40,011 nucleotides of DNA, taken from contig JBFGCT010000012.1 in the NCBI GenBank assembly GCA_041581055.1, positions 1 through 40,011 of the forward strand, in the 5' to 3' direction. Source of the stretch: JBFGCT01 sp041581055. GTDB lineage: Bacteria > Actinomycetota > Acidimicrobiia > Acidimicrobiales > Ilumatobacteraceae. The position numbers were made by a program, and so were the translations under genes. Below are positions 24,840-30,673 of the stretch, one piece after another (the stretch's first letter is position 1; every line of letters starts with the position of its first letter). The notes below the pieces were generated by a model, which was not told the origin of the DNA, did no database searches, and was given only the letters and a program-made list of their open reading frames with translations.

Positions 24840-25706
24840 GTGAGTTTCGATCGGGTAGACGCGGACGGGCCGATCCTCGCGGTGGCGATCGAGCAGGGGC
24901 GGCTCGTCGCCGGACTCGTCGATCGCACCGGCGAGGTCCTCGTGCGCGATCGCATCAGCACGCCCGCGCGCGACGTGTGGCGGGCGCTCGAGCAGTTGAT
25001 CGGCCGTGTGATGGCCGCGGCGCCCGGCGAGCTCGGCGCGCCGACGATCGCCGGGGTCAGCTGCGATGGGCCGATCGACCAACGCGCGGGGTCGGTGTCG
25101 CCGCCGGTGATCGGGGCGTGGTCGAACTTCCCGCTCCGGGACCGCGTCGAGGAGCTGACGGGGATCCCGGTCGTGCTCGACTCGACGGGCGGCGCGGCGG
25201 CCGAGGCCGAGCGCTGGCTCGGCGCCGCGGTCGGACTCGCGACGTACGTCAACGTCCTGGTCGACCGGTCGGTCGAGTCGGCGTGCGTGATCGACGGCGT
25301 CAGGCTCCGGGGCGCCCACGGCAACGCCGGTTCGATCGCGCACATCAACGTCGAGCCCGACGGGCGCCCGTGCTGGTGCGGCGCCTCGGGCTGCCTCACC
25401 GCGTACGTGTCGTCGACCTCGATCGAGAGCGAGATGAACCGCCCGCTGCGGCGGGCCACCGACTCGATCGTCGAGCGCACCGGCATCATGTTGGGGCGGG
25501 CGATCGCCTCGATGGCGGCGATGGTCGACGTCACGACGTTCTTCGTCTCGGGCTCCGTGATCGACAGCTTCGGCGACCGGCTGATGGCGACGGCGCGCCG
25601 GGAGATCGGCGAGCGGTCCCGCTTGCCCACGCTCGCCGCGCTGCGCGTCGAGGAGCCCGACCACGGCATCGCCCCCCTCGTCGCCGCCGCCGCCCTCGCC
25701 CGCTGA
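24840..25706 (+). CDS. ROK-fold protein lacking kinase active-site residues
   Basis: A 288-aa protein that follows the ROK glucokinase fold through its length but has lost the catalytic residues. The phosphate loop DVGGTK is AIEQGRL. The catalytic Asp aligns with Thr116 in LDSTGGAAAEAE (compare DSDATCAAVAE of the glucokinase at 6585, equal length). The second glycine loop TGIGGG is DRSVESA. By contrast the zinc motif H-x9-C-x-C-x4-C (HINVEPDGRPCWCGASGC) and the GNAGSIAH region are intact. It has no N-terminal helix-turn-helix. A ligand sensor or scaffold role is inferred; a kinase role is unlikely. It is divergent from moxR. Confidence 0.8.
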   Translation: MSFDRVDADGPILAVAIEQGRLVAGLVDRTGEVLVRDRISTPARDVWRALEQLIGRVMAAAPGELGAPTIAGVSCDGPIDQRAGSVSPPVIGAWSNFPLRDRVEELTGIPVVLDSTGGAAAEAERWLGAAVGLATYVNVLVDRSVESACVIDGVRLRGAHGNAGSIAHINVEPDGRPCWCGASGCLTAYVSSTSIESEMNRPLRRATDSIVERTGIMLGRAIASMAAMVDVTTFFVSGSVIDSFGDRLMATARREIGERSRLPTLAALRVEEPDHGIAPLVAAAALAR

Positions 25707-25707
25707 C

Positions 25708-25795
25708 GCTACCGCCCGGCTACCGCCCGGCTACCGCCCGGCTACCGCCCGGCTACCGCCCGGCTACCGCCCGGCTACCGCCCGGCTACCGCGCG
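25708..25795. repeat. Minisatellite: 8 units of 11 bp (GCTACCGCCCG)
   Basis: Eight head-to-tail units start at 25708, 25719, 25730, 25741, 25752, 25763, 25774 and 25785. Seven are identical; the last is GCTACCGCGCG. The array begins 1 bp after the stop of the ROK-like gene and ends 28 bp before the acyl-CoA dehydrogenase start. Confidence 0.95.
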
Positions 25796-25798
25796 GTA
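25787..25798. promoter_or_regulatory. Perfect 12-bp palindrome TACCGCGCGGTA, candidate operator
   Basis: Formed by the variant last repeat unit and its flank, centred about 18 bp upstream of the TACTGT -10 box, so in the -35 region of the acyl-CoA dehydrogenase promoter. A position like this suits a TetR-type repressor, but no regulator gene is adjacent. Confidence 0.4.
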
Positions 25799-25810
25799 AC
25801 CGGTCGCGGG

Positions 25811-25816
25811 TACTGT
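25811..25816 (+). promoter_or_regulatory. Leaderless -10 box (TACTGT) of the acyl-CoA dehydrogenase
   Basis: TACTGT ends 7 nt before ATG 25824. Confidence 0.5.
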
Positions 25817-25823
25817 CGGTGGC

Positions 25824-27044
25824 ATGCAGCCGACATACACCGCTGAGGCCGAGGCGTACCGCGAGAAGGTGCAGGCGTTCCTCGCCGAGAAGCTCCCGCC
25901 GAACTGGCACGGTCTCGGCGCGCTGGAGGGTGACGAGATCATGGAGTTCGTCACCGGCTGGCGCAAGACGCTGTACGAGGCGAACTACCTCGCGCCGGGC
26001 TGGCCGGTCGAGTACGGCGGCGCGGGCCTGTCGGCGACCGAGCAGGTCATCATCGCCGAGGAGTTCGCCAGGGCCGGCGTCCCGACCGGCGGGCCCAACG
26101 ACGTGTTCGGAATCCAGATGCTCGGCAACACGTTGTTGATGTGGGGCACCGACGAGCAGAAGCGGCACTACCTGCCGCGCATCCTCTCCGGCGCCGACAC
26201 GTGGTGCCAGGGGTACTCCGAGCCGAACGCCGGCTCCGACCTCGGCAGCCTCGGGCTGCGCGCCGACCTGGACGGCGACGAGTGGACCCTCAACGGCCAG
26301 AAGATCTGGACATCGGCCGGCCACCTCGCCGACCACATCTTCACCCTCGCCCGCACCGATCCCGACGCCCCGAAGCACAAGGGGATCTCGTTCCTCCTCG
26401 TCCCGATGGACCAGCCCGGCGTCGAGGTCCGCCCGATCAAGATGATCTCGGGGGAGAGCGAGTTCAACGAGATCTTCTACACCGACGCCCGGTGCCCGAA
26501 GGACAACGTCGTCGGCGGCGTCAACAACGGCTGGGCGGTGGCGATGTCGCTGCTCGGCTTCGAGCGCGGCGAGTCGGCGGCGACCGCCCCGATCCGCTAC
26601 CAGGCCGAGCTCGACCGCCTGGTCGAGATGGCCCGCGAGCGCGGCCTGAGCGACGACCCGCTGATCCGCCAGCGGCTGGCGTGGTGTCACAGCAAGGTCA
26701 GGATCATGGACTTCCTCGGCAAGCGCACGCTGACGAAGTTCCTCGCCGGACATCACCCCGGGCCCGACGGCGCGATCTCCAAGCTGTACTGGAGCGAGTA
26801 CCACCGGATCGTCACCGAGCTCAGCCTCGACATCATGGGCGCCGACGCGCTGGTGCAGGAGGGCCGCCCACCGTCGTCGGCGTTCCAGACCGACGACCCG
26901 GGCGCCGCCAACTCGTCCGCGTCGTGGGTCGGCACGTTCCTCAACGCGCGCGCCGGCACGATCTACGCCGGCTCCTCGCAGATCCAGCGCAACATCATCG
27001 GCGAGATGATCCTCGGCCTGCCCAAGGAACCCAAGCCGTCATAG
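25824..27044 (+). CDS. Acyl-CoA dehydrogenase
   Basis: FAD-dependent alpha,beta-dehydrogenase of an acyl-CoA or steroid-CoA thioester; 406 aa. Features: N-terminal helical domain, YGGAGLSATEQVIIAEEFARAG, the flavin loop WCQGYSEPNAGSDLGSL, GQKIWTSAGHLADHIFTLART, and the C-terminal AGTIYAGSSQIQRNIIGEMILGLP. At the classical catalytic-base position of medium-chain enzymes (E in YEGT) this protein has Ala; many actinobacterial FadE proteins lack Glu there, with the base elsewhere or in a partner subunit. It is a single gene with its own promoter and upstream repeats. The substrate is unknown. Confidence 0.9.
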   Translation: MQPTYTAEAEAYREKVQAFLAEKLPPNWHGLGALEGDEIMEFVTGWRKTLYEANYLAPGWPVEYGGAGLSATEQVIIAEEFARAGVPTGGPNDVFGIQMLGNTLLMWGTDEQKRHYLPRILSGADTWCQGYSEPNAGSDLGSLGLRADLDGDEWTLNGQKIWTSAGHLADHIFTLARTDPDAPKHKGISFLLVPMDQPGVEVRPIKMISGESEFNEIFYTDARCPKDNVVGGVNNGWAVAMSLLGFERGESAATAPIRYQAELDRLVEMARERGLSDDPLIRQRLAWCHSKVRIMDFLGKRTLTKFLAGHHPGPDGAISKLYWSEYHRIVTELSLDIMGADALVQEGRPPSSAFQTDDPGAANSSASWVGTFLNARAGTIYAGSSQIQRNIIGEMILGLPKEPKPS

Positions 27045-27098
27045 TTGGCTCGGCCTCGGAGCGGGTCTGATGTTGGCCCGGCCTCGGAGCGGGTCCGA
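27044..27098. repeat. Tandem duplication, 2 copies of ~27 bp
   Basis: 27044-27070 and 27072-27098 match at 25 of 27 bases (28-bp period). The first copy starts at the last base of the acyl-CoA dehydrogenase stop codon. No strong hairpin is seen in either copy. Confidence 0.8.
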
Positions 27099-27113
27099 GT
27101 GTCCGGTCCGTCC

Positions 27114-27119
27114 TAGTCT
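27114..27119 (+). promoter_or_regulatory. Leaderless -10 box (TAGTCT)
   Basis: TAGTCT ends 6 nt before GTG 27126. Confidence 0.4.
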
Positions 27120-27125
27120 GCGGGG

Positions 27126-27368
27126 GTGGTTCGGGTTGTCGTTGCCGTGGTGCGGTCGCCGTCGTTGTGGCCGACCGCGATCCGCCAGGCCCGCCGGACC
27201 ACGCCGGCGGGGTGGTGGCGGCGCCGGCCGTTCCTCCCGGGGCCGTCGGGGGAGTACCTCCGATTCCGACTCGTGACCCAGTACGGCGACGCCGCGCATC
27301 GACCGGACCCCGCCGATGTGCTGAACTATCTCCGATGGTGCCGGGACTGGGAGCGCGGGCGACGCTGA
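27126..27368 (+). CDS. Conserved small Trp/Arg-rich actinobacterial protein
   Basis: An 80-aa basic protein. The layout VVRSPSLWPTAIRQARR...GWWRRRPFLPGPSGEYLRFRLVTQYGD...ADVLNYLRWCRDW is one I recognise as a recurrent uncharacterised actinobacterial small protein: an N-terminal hydrophobic/aromatic segment, a WWRRxPFLP centre, and a YLRFRxxTxYG end. No catalytic motif is present. The GTG start follows a -10 box by 6 nt. It lies immediately upstream of the HNH endonuclease gene. Function is unknown. Confidence 0.72.
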   Translation: MVRVVVAVVRSPSLWPTAIRQARRTTPAGWWRRRPFLPGPSGEYLRFRLVTQYGDAAHRPDPADVLNYLRWCRDWERGRR

Positions 27369-27424
27369 ACGGCGAACGCGGCCGCGCCCCCGGAACCGGA
27401 CGAAGACGAACTGGGAACGCTGAG

Positions 27425-27430
27425 TAAGGT
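27425..27430 (+). promoter_or_regulatory. Leaderless -10 box (TAAGGT) of the HNH gene
   Basis: TAAGGT ends 8 nt before ATG 27439. Confidence 0.5.
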
Positions 27431-27438
27431 CGCCCGCC

Positions 27439-27936
27439 ATGCGCAGCGCGCTCGTCCTCAACGCCTCCTTCGAGCCGCTCAGCGTCGTGTCCGCCCAACG
27501 GGCGACCTGCCTCGTCCTCTCCGAGAAGGCCGACGTGCTCGAAGACGACGGTCACGTGATGCGCTCGGAGACGCTGGTGGTGCCGAGCCCGTCGGTCATC
27601 CGCCTCAAGTACATGGTGCGGGTTCCGTACGTCCGCCGGGCGGCGATGTCGCGGCGGGCGATCTTCGCCCGCGACGAGCACCGCTGCCAGTACTGCGGCG
27701 AGCGCGCCGACTCGATCGACCACGTCCTGCCCCGGTCGCGGGGCGGGCCCAACACGTGGGAGAACGTCGCCGCGGCGTGCCGCCCTTGCAACATGTCCAA
27801 ACGCGACCGGACGCCGGCCGAGGCCGGCATGCGCCTCGCCCGGCCGTGCCGCGCGCCGCACGCGACGGCGTGGGTCGTCGTGTCGGTCACCGGCATCCCC
27901 GAGACCTGGCGCCCGTACCTGCCGCTCGCCTCCTGA
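27439..27936 (+). CDS. HNH endonuclease
   Basis: A 165-aa protein of the widespread actinobacterial single-domain HNH type. The N-terminal part (ALVLNASFEPLSVVSAQRATCLVLSEKADVLE, written here in shortened form ALVLNASFEPLSVV) precedes the nuclease core: zinc pair CQYC, then DSIDHVLPRSRGG with the HNH His and the metal Asp, NTWENVAAACRPCN with Asn, and the second pair CRPC. These proteins are usually taken as housekeeping, not phage-borne, though the target is unknown. The lipoate-ligase-like gene starts 4 bp after its stop. Confidence 0.88.
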   Translation: MRSALVLNASFEPLSVVSAQRATCLVLSEKADVLEDDGHVMRSETLVVPSPSVIRLKYMVRVPYVRRAAMSRRAIFARDEHRCQYCGERADSIDHVLPRSRGGPNTWENVAAACRPCNMSKRDRTPAEAGMRLARPCRAPHATAWVVVSVTGIPETWRPYLPLAS

Positions 27937-27940
27937 CCCG

Positions 27941-28603
27941 ATGCGGCGCGACTACGACCTGGTCGTGGCCGAGTCGACCGCCGCGGAGTTCCACGCCCGC
28001 TCGGTCCCCGAGCCGGCCCGGCCGGAGATCTGGCTTCACGGCATCACCCGGCCGGCGCTCGTCCTCGGCTCGACCCAGTCCCCGGACCTCGTCGACCACG
28101 ACGCCTGCCGCGCCGCGGGCGTCGACGTCGTCCGGCGCCGCAGCGGTGGCGGCGCGGTGTTGCTCGTCCCGGGCGACGTCGCCTGGATCGATGTCATCGT
28201 CCCCCGCGGGGCGGCGGGATGGGCCGACGACGTCCACGGGCCGATGGTCTGGCTCGGCCGCGGGCTGGAGACGGCGCTCGGCGCACTCGGGGTCGGCGGG
28301 GTCGGCGTCCACGAGGGCAAGCTGCGGTCGACGCCGTGGTCCGCGCTGGTGTGCTTCGACGGGCTCGGGCCGGGCGAGGTGCTCGTCGGCGGCCACAAGC
28401 TGATCGGGATGAGCCAACGGCGCACCCGGGGCTGGGCCCGGCTGCAGTGTTGCTGGTATTCCCGGCACGACCACGCCGACCTCGTCGCGCTGCTCGCCGC
28501 CGACGTTCGCCCGCCGCCGGACCACCTCGGTCCGGTCGCCACCCTGCCGGGCGCCGTCGGCGCTCGCCTGCCGGACGCGCTGCGCGAGATCCTCGTCGCC
28601 TGA
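27941..28603 (+). CDS. Lipoate-protein ligase/transferase family protein (LplA-like)
   Basis: A 220-aa BPL/LPL-fold protein. Seen are the ligand loop VVRRRSGGGAVLLVPGDVAWIDV and the catalytic lysine region VGGHKLIGMSQRRTRGWARLQ with K153. It is shorter than full LplA (no C-terminal accessory domain), so it may be a lipoyl/octanoyl transferase or an LplA large-domain-only enzyme. It is probably transcribed with the HNH gene (4-bp gap). It would attach lipoate to E2 subunits, which is inferred from the family. Confidence 0.82.
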   Translation: MRRDYDLVVAESTAAEFHARSVPEPARPEIWLHGITRPALVLGSTQSPDLVDHDACRAAGVDVVRRRSGGGAVLLVPGDVAWIDVIVPRGAAGWADDVHGPMVWLGRGLETALGALGVGGVGVHEGKLRSTPWSALVCFDGLGPGEVLVGGHKLIGMSQRRTRGWARLQCCWYSRHDHADLVALLAADVRPPPDHLGPVATLPGAVGARLPDALREILVA

Positions 28604-28622
28604 CCCCCCACACACCGCCCGA

Positions 28623-28689
28623 TGGGTGCAAATGGGGGGAAATGGTTGACGGTGGGGGCAAATGGGGGCATGATGGGGCGCGCTGGGGG
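28623..28689 (+). promoter_or_regulatory. MraZ operator: seven TGG(G) boxes at ~10-bp period
   Basis: TGG(G) begins at 28623, 28633, 28643, 28653, 28663, 28674 and 28684: five at exactly 10 bp, one step of 11, then 10. MraZ is known to bind TGGGN repeats separated by 5 nt upstream of its own operon. The boxes cover the -35, spacer and -10, so MraZ binding should repress the whole division cluster. Confidence 0.75.
28646..28674 (+). promoter_or_regulatory. mraZ/dcw promoter (TTGACG - 17 bp - CATGAT)
   Basis: -35 TTGACG at 28646-28651 and -10 CATGAT at 28669-28674, 17 bp apart, the best two-element promoter in the window. It gives a leader of about 80 nt, unlike the leaderless starts elsewhere. 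Confidence 0.65.
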
Positions 28690-28691
28690 CA

Positions 28692-28729
28692 CCTCTCGCG
28701 ATCCCGGCACGGCAGGACGGCGCGAGAGG
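28692..28729 (+). other. Hairpin in the mraZ leader (9-bp perfect stem)
   Basis: CCTCTCGCG (28692-28700) pairs with CGCGAGAGG (28721-28729) around a 20-nt loop, in the predicted 5' leader about 33 nt before the mraZ start. There is no U tract, so it is not a classical terminator. Confidence 0.5.
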
Positions 28730-28761
28730 CAACAGGATCGGAAGGGCAGGGGACGCGGCGC

Positions 28762-29178
28762 GTGTTTGTCGGGGTCTACGAGCGACAGCTCGACGAGCGG
28801 GGGCGGGTGGCGCTGCCGTCGGCGTTCCGCAGCGACCTCGGTGACCGGTGCTACCTGTTCTTCGGCGACGACGGCTGCGTCAGCCTGCGCGACGAGGAGG
28901 CCTTCGCCGAGCAAGCCCGCGAGCTGATCGAACAGGTCAAGCGCGGCGAGGCGAGCCGCGATCGCCAGCGGGCCTTCGCCTCCTCGGCGGTCGAGGCCAC
29001 GATCGACAAGCAGGGCCGGATCACGCTCGACGCCCGACTCCGGGAGCACGCCGGCATCGCGCCGCAGGCTCCGGTGATGGTGCTCGGCTCGCTGGACCAG
29101 ATCGAGATCTGGGAGCCCGCCGCCTACCGGGCGAGCGAGACCGCCGGGCAGAGCGAGATCGCGAGCGGCCGCCGATGA
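28762..29178 (+). CDS. mraZ: Transcriptional regulator MraZ
   Basis: A 138-aa AbrB-like regulator with two MraZ repeats: GVYERQLDERGRVALPSAFRSDL and, after a helical linker, ATIDKQGRITLDARLREHAGI. It represses the dcw operon through the TGGG boxes upstream. GTG 28762 gives the family N-terminus VFVGVYERQLDERGR and has a purine-rich AGGGGA about 7-12 nt before it. Its stop overlaps rsmH by ATGA. Confidence 0.93.
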   Translation: MFVGVYERQLDERGRVALPSAFRSDLGDRCYLFFGDDGCVSLRDEEAFAEQARELIEQVKRGEASRDRQRAFASSAVEATIDKQGRITLDARLREHAGIAPQAPVMVLGSLDQIEIWEPAAYRASETAGQSEIASGRR

Positions 29179-30203
29179 GCGACGACCGGACCGAGCCCGG
29201 CGAGGACGCGCCGTACGCGCACGACCCGGTCATGGTCGAGGAGATCACCGAGTTGTTCGGCGCCGTGCCGGCGGGCACCGTCGTCGACGCCACCCTCGGC
29301 GGCGGAGGGCACGCCGGCGCGCTCCTCGAGTCCCGTGCCGACCTCGACATCCTCGGCATCGACCAGGACGCCGACGCGCTCGCCGCGGCGCAGGAGCACC
29401 TCGCCCCGTACGCGGACCGACTCCGCGTCAGCCGGCGTCGGTTCGACTCCCTCGACGAGGCCCTCGCCGAGCACGGCGTCGAGGAGATCAGCGGCGCCCT
29501 GTTCGACCTCGGGGTGTCGTCGCCGCAGCTCGACCGGGGAGCGCGCGGGTTCTCCTACCGGGCCGACGGGCCGCTGGACATGCGGATGGACACCACGCAG
29601 CGGTGGTCGGCCTCGGACGTCGTGAACGGGTACCCGCAGGCGGAGCTGGCCACGGTCATCCGCCGGTTCGGCGACGAGCGCTTCGCCGGCCGGATCGCCC
29701 GGGCGATCTGCGCGGCCCGGCCGGTGCAGTCCACCTCCGAGCTCGCGGCGATCGTCACGAGCGCCATCCCGGCGGCGGCGCGGCGCACCGGCGGCCATCC
29801 GGCCAAGCGGACGTTCCAGGCGATCCGCATCGAGGTCAACAACGAGCTCGGGGCGCTGCCCGCGGCGCTCGACCAGGCCGTCGCGGCGACCGCGACCGGC
29901 GGCCGCGTCGCCGTCCTGTCGTATCACTCCGGCGAGGATCGGATCGTCAAGGAGCGATTCGCCGCCGCCGCCGGCGCCTGCGAGTGCCCCCAGGACCTGC
30001 CGTGCGTGTGCGGCGCCGTGCAGACCGTGCGCCTCGTTCGCCGGATCGCCAAGCGGCCCGATCCGGCCGAACGCGCCGCCAACCGGCGGGCGGCGAGCGC
30101 CCGCCTGCGGGCGGTCGAGAAAATCGACCCCGTGCTGAAACGCGATGGCACGCCGGTCGTCGATCACCCGGACCACGAGGAAGGCCAGCAACCATGGGGC
30201 TAG
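29175..30203 (+). CDS. rsmH: 16S rRNA (cytosine1402-N4)-methyltransferase RsmH
   Basis: SAM-dependent methyltransferase of 342 aa (MraW). Motifs: HDPVMVEEITELF, SAM loop VVDATLGGGGHAGALLE, GIDQDADAL, FDLGVSSPQLDRGARGFSYR, GPLDMRMD, TGGHPAKRTFQAIRIEVNNELG, and VLSYHSGEDRIVKERF. Near the C-terminus there is a Cys cluster CECPQDLPCVCG as in many homologues. The gene overlaps ftsL by 10 bp and mraZ by ATGA, in the canonical dcw order. Confidence 0.95.
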   Translation: MSDDRTEPGEDAPYAHDPVMVEEITELFGAVPAGTVVDATLGGGGHAGALLESRADLDILGIDQDADALAAAQEHLAPYADRLRVSRRRFDSLDEALAEHGVEEISGALFDLGVSSPQLDRGARGFSYRADGPLDMRMDTTQRWSASDVVNGYPQAELATVIRRFGDERFAGRIARAICAARPVQSTSELAAIVTSAIPAAARRTGGHPAKRTFQAIRIEVNNELGALPAALDQAVAATATGGRVAVLSYHSGEDRIVKERFAAAAGACECPQDLPCVCGAVQTVRLVRRIAKRPDPAERAANRRAASARLRAVEKIDPVLKRDGTPVVDHPDHEEGQQPWG

Positions 30204-30673
30204 CACTGAGGCGCCACGTCGATCCCCCGGCCGAGCGCGCCACGGCCGGCCGGCCGAACCTCGCCCTCGCGCAACGCCGGCGACGCTGGCCGGCTGTCGT
30301 CACCGGCTTGCTGTTCACGATCGTGCTCGCCGGGATGTTCGGGGCTGCCGTGTTCCACACCCAGCTCGCCGAGCGTCAGTTGCGCATCGATCGCCTCGAG
30401 CGCCAGGTCGACGACGAGCGCGAGCGGTTCGACGAGCTGCGCCACGAACGGGCGACGCTGCGGTCGCCGGGCCGCCTCGCCGCGGAGGCCGGCGCGCTGG
30501 GCATGGTCCGCGGGGACGCCAGCGAGTTCGTCGAGGTCGAACCGCTGGTGCTCGCCCGGCAGTTGGCGGCGGCCGGGTCGATGGCCGAGGACGACGTCCG
30601 GCAGATCGTCGTGGAGACCGAGCCGCTCGATCAGTTCCGCGACGTCAAGTCCGTGTCGGCGGGGCAACCATGA
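30194..30673 (+). CDS. ftsL: FtsL-like septum protein
   Basis: A 159-aa bitopic protein: basic cytoplasmic N-terminus, one membrane helix at about residues 36-56 (VVTGLLFTIVLAGMFGAAVF), then a periplasmic coiled coil (QLRIDRLERQVDDERERFDELRHERATLRS, here summarised as residues ~62-92) and the FtsL/DivIC-type SPGRLAAEAGALGMV. The identification rests on position between rsmH and ftsI plus this topology, since FtsL sequences are poorly conserved. Its role is to join FtsQ/FtsB and activate FtsWI. It overlaps ftsI by ATGA. Confidence 0.82.
   Translation: MGLALRRHVDPPAERATAGRPNLALAQRRRRWPAVVTGLLFTIVLAGMFGAAVFHTQLAERQLRIDRLERQVDDERERFDELRHERATLRSPGRLAAEAGALGMVRGDASEFVEVEPLVLARQLAAAGSMAEDDVRQIVVETEPLDQFRDVKSVSAGQP

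Noticed and set aside
25708..25795. Tandem array considered as a CRISPR
   Set aside because: The units are contiguous 11-mers with no spacers and no cas genes.
28604..28760. Possible small RNA gene in the mraZ leader region
   Set aside because: The region is fully explained by the MraZ operator, promoter and leader; there is no terminator that would end a separate transcript.
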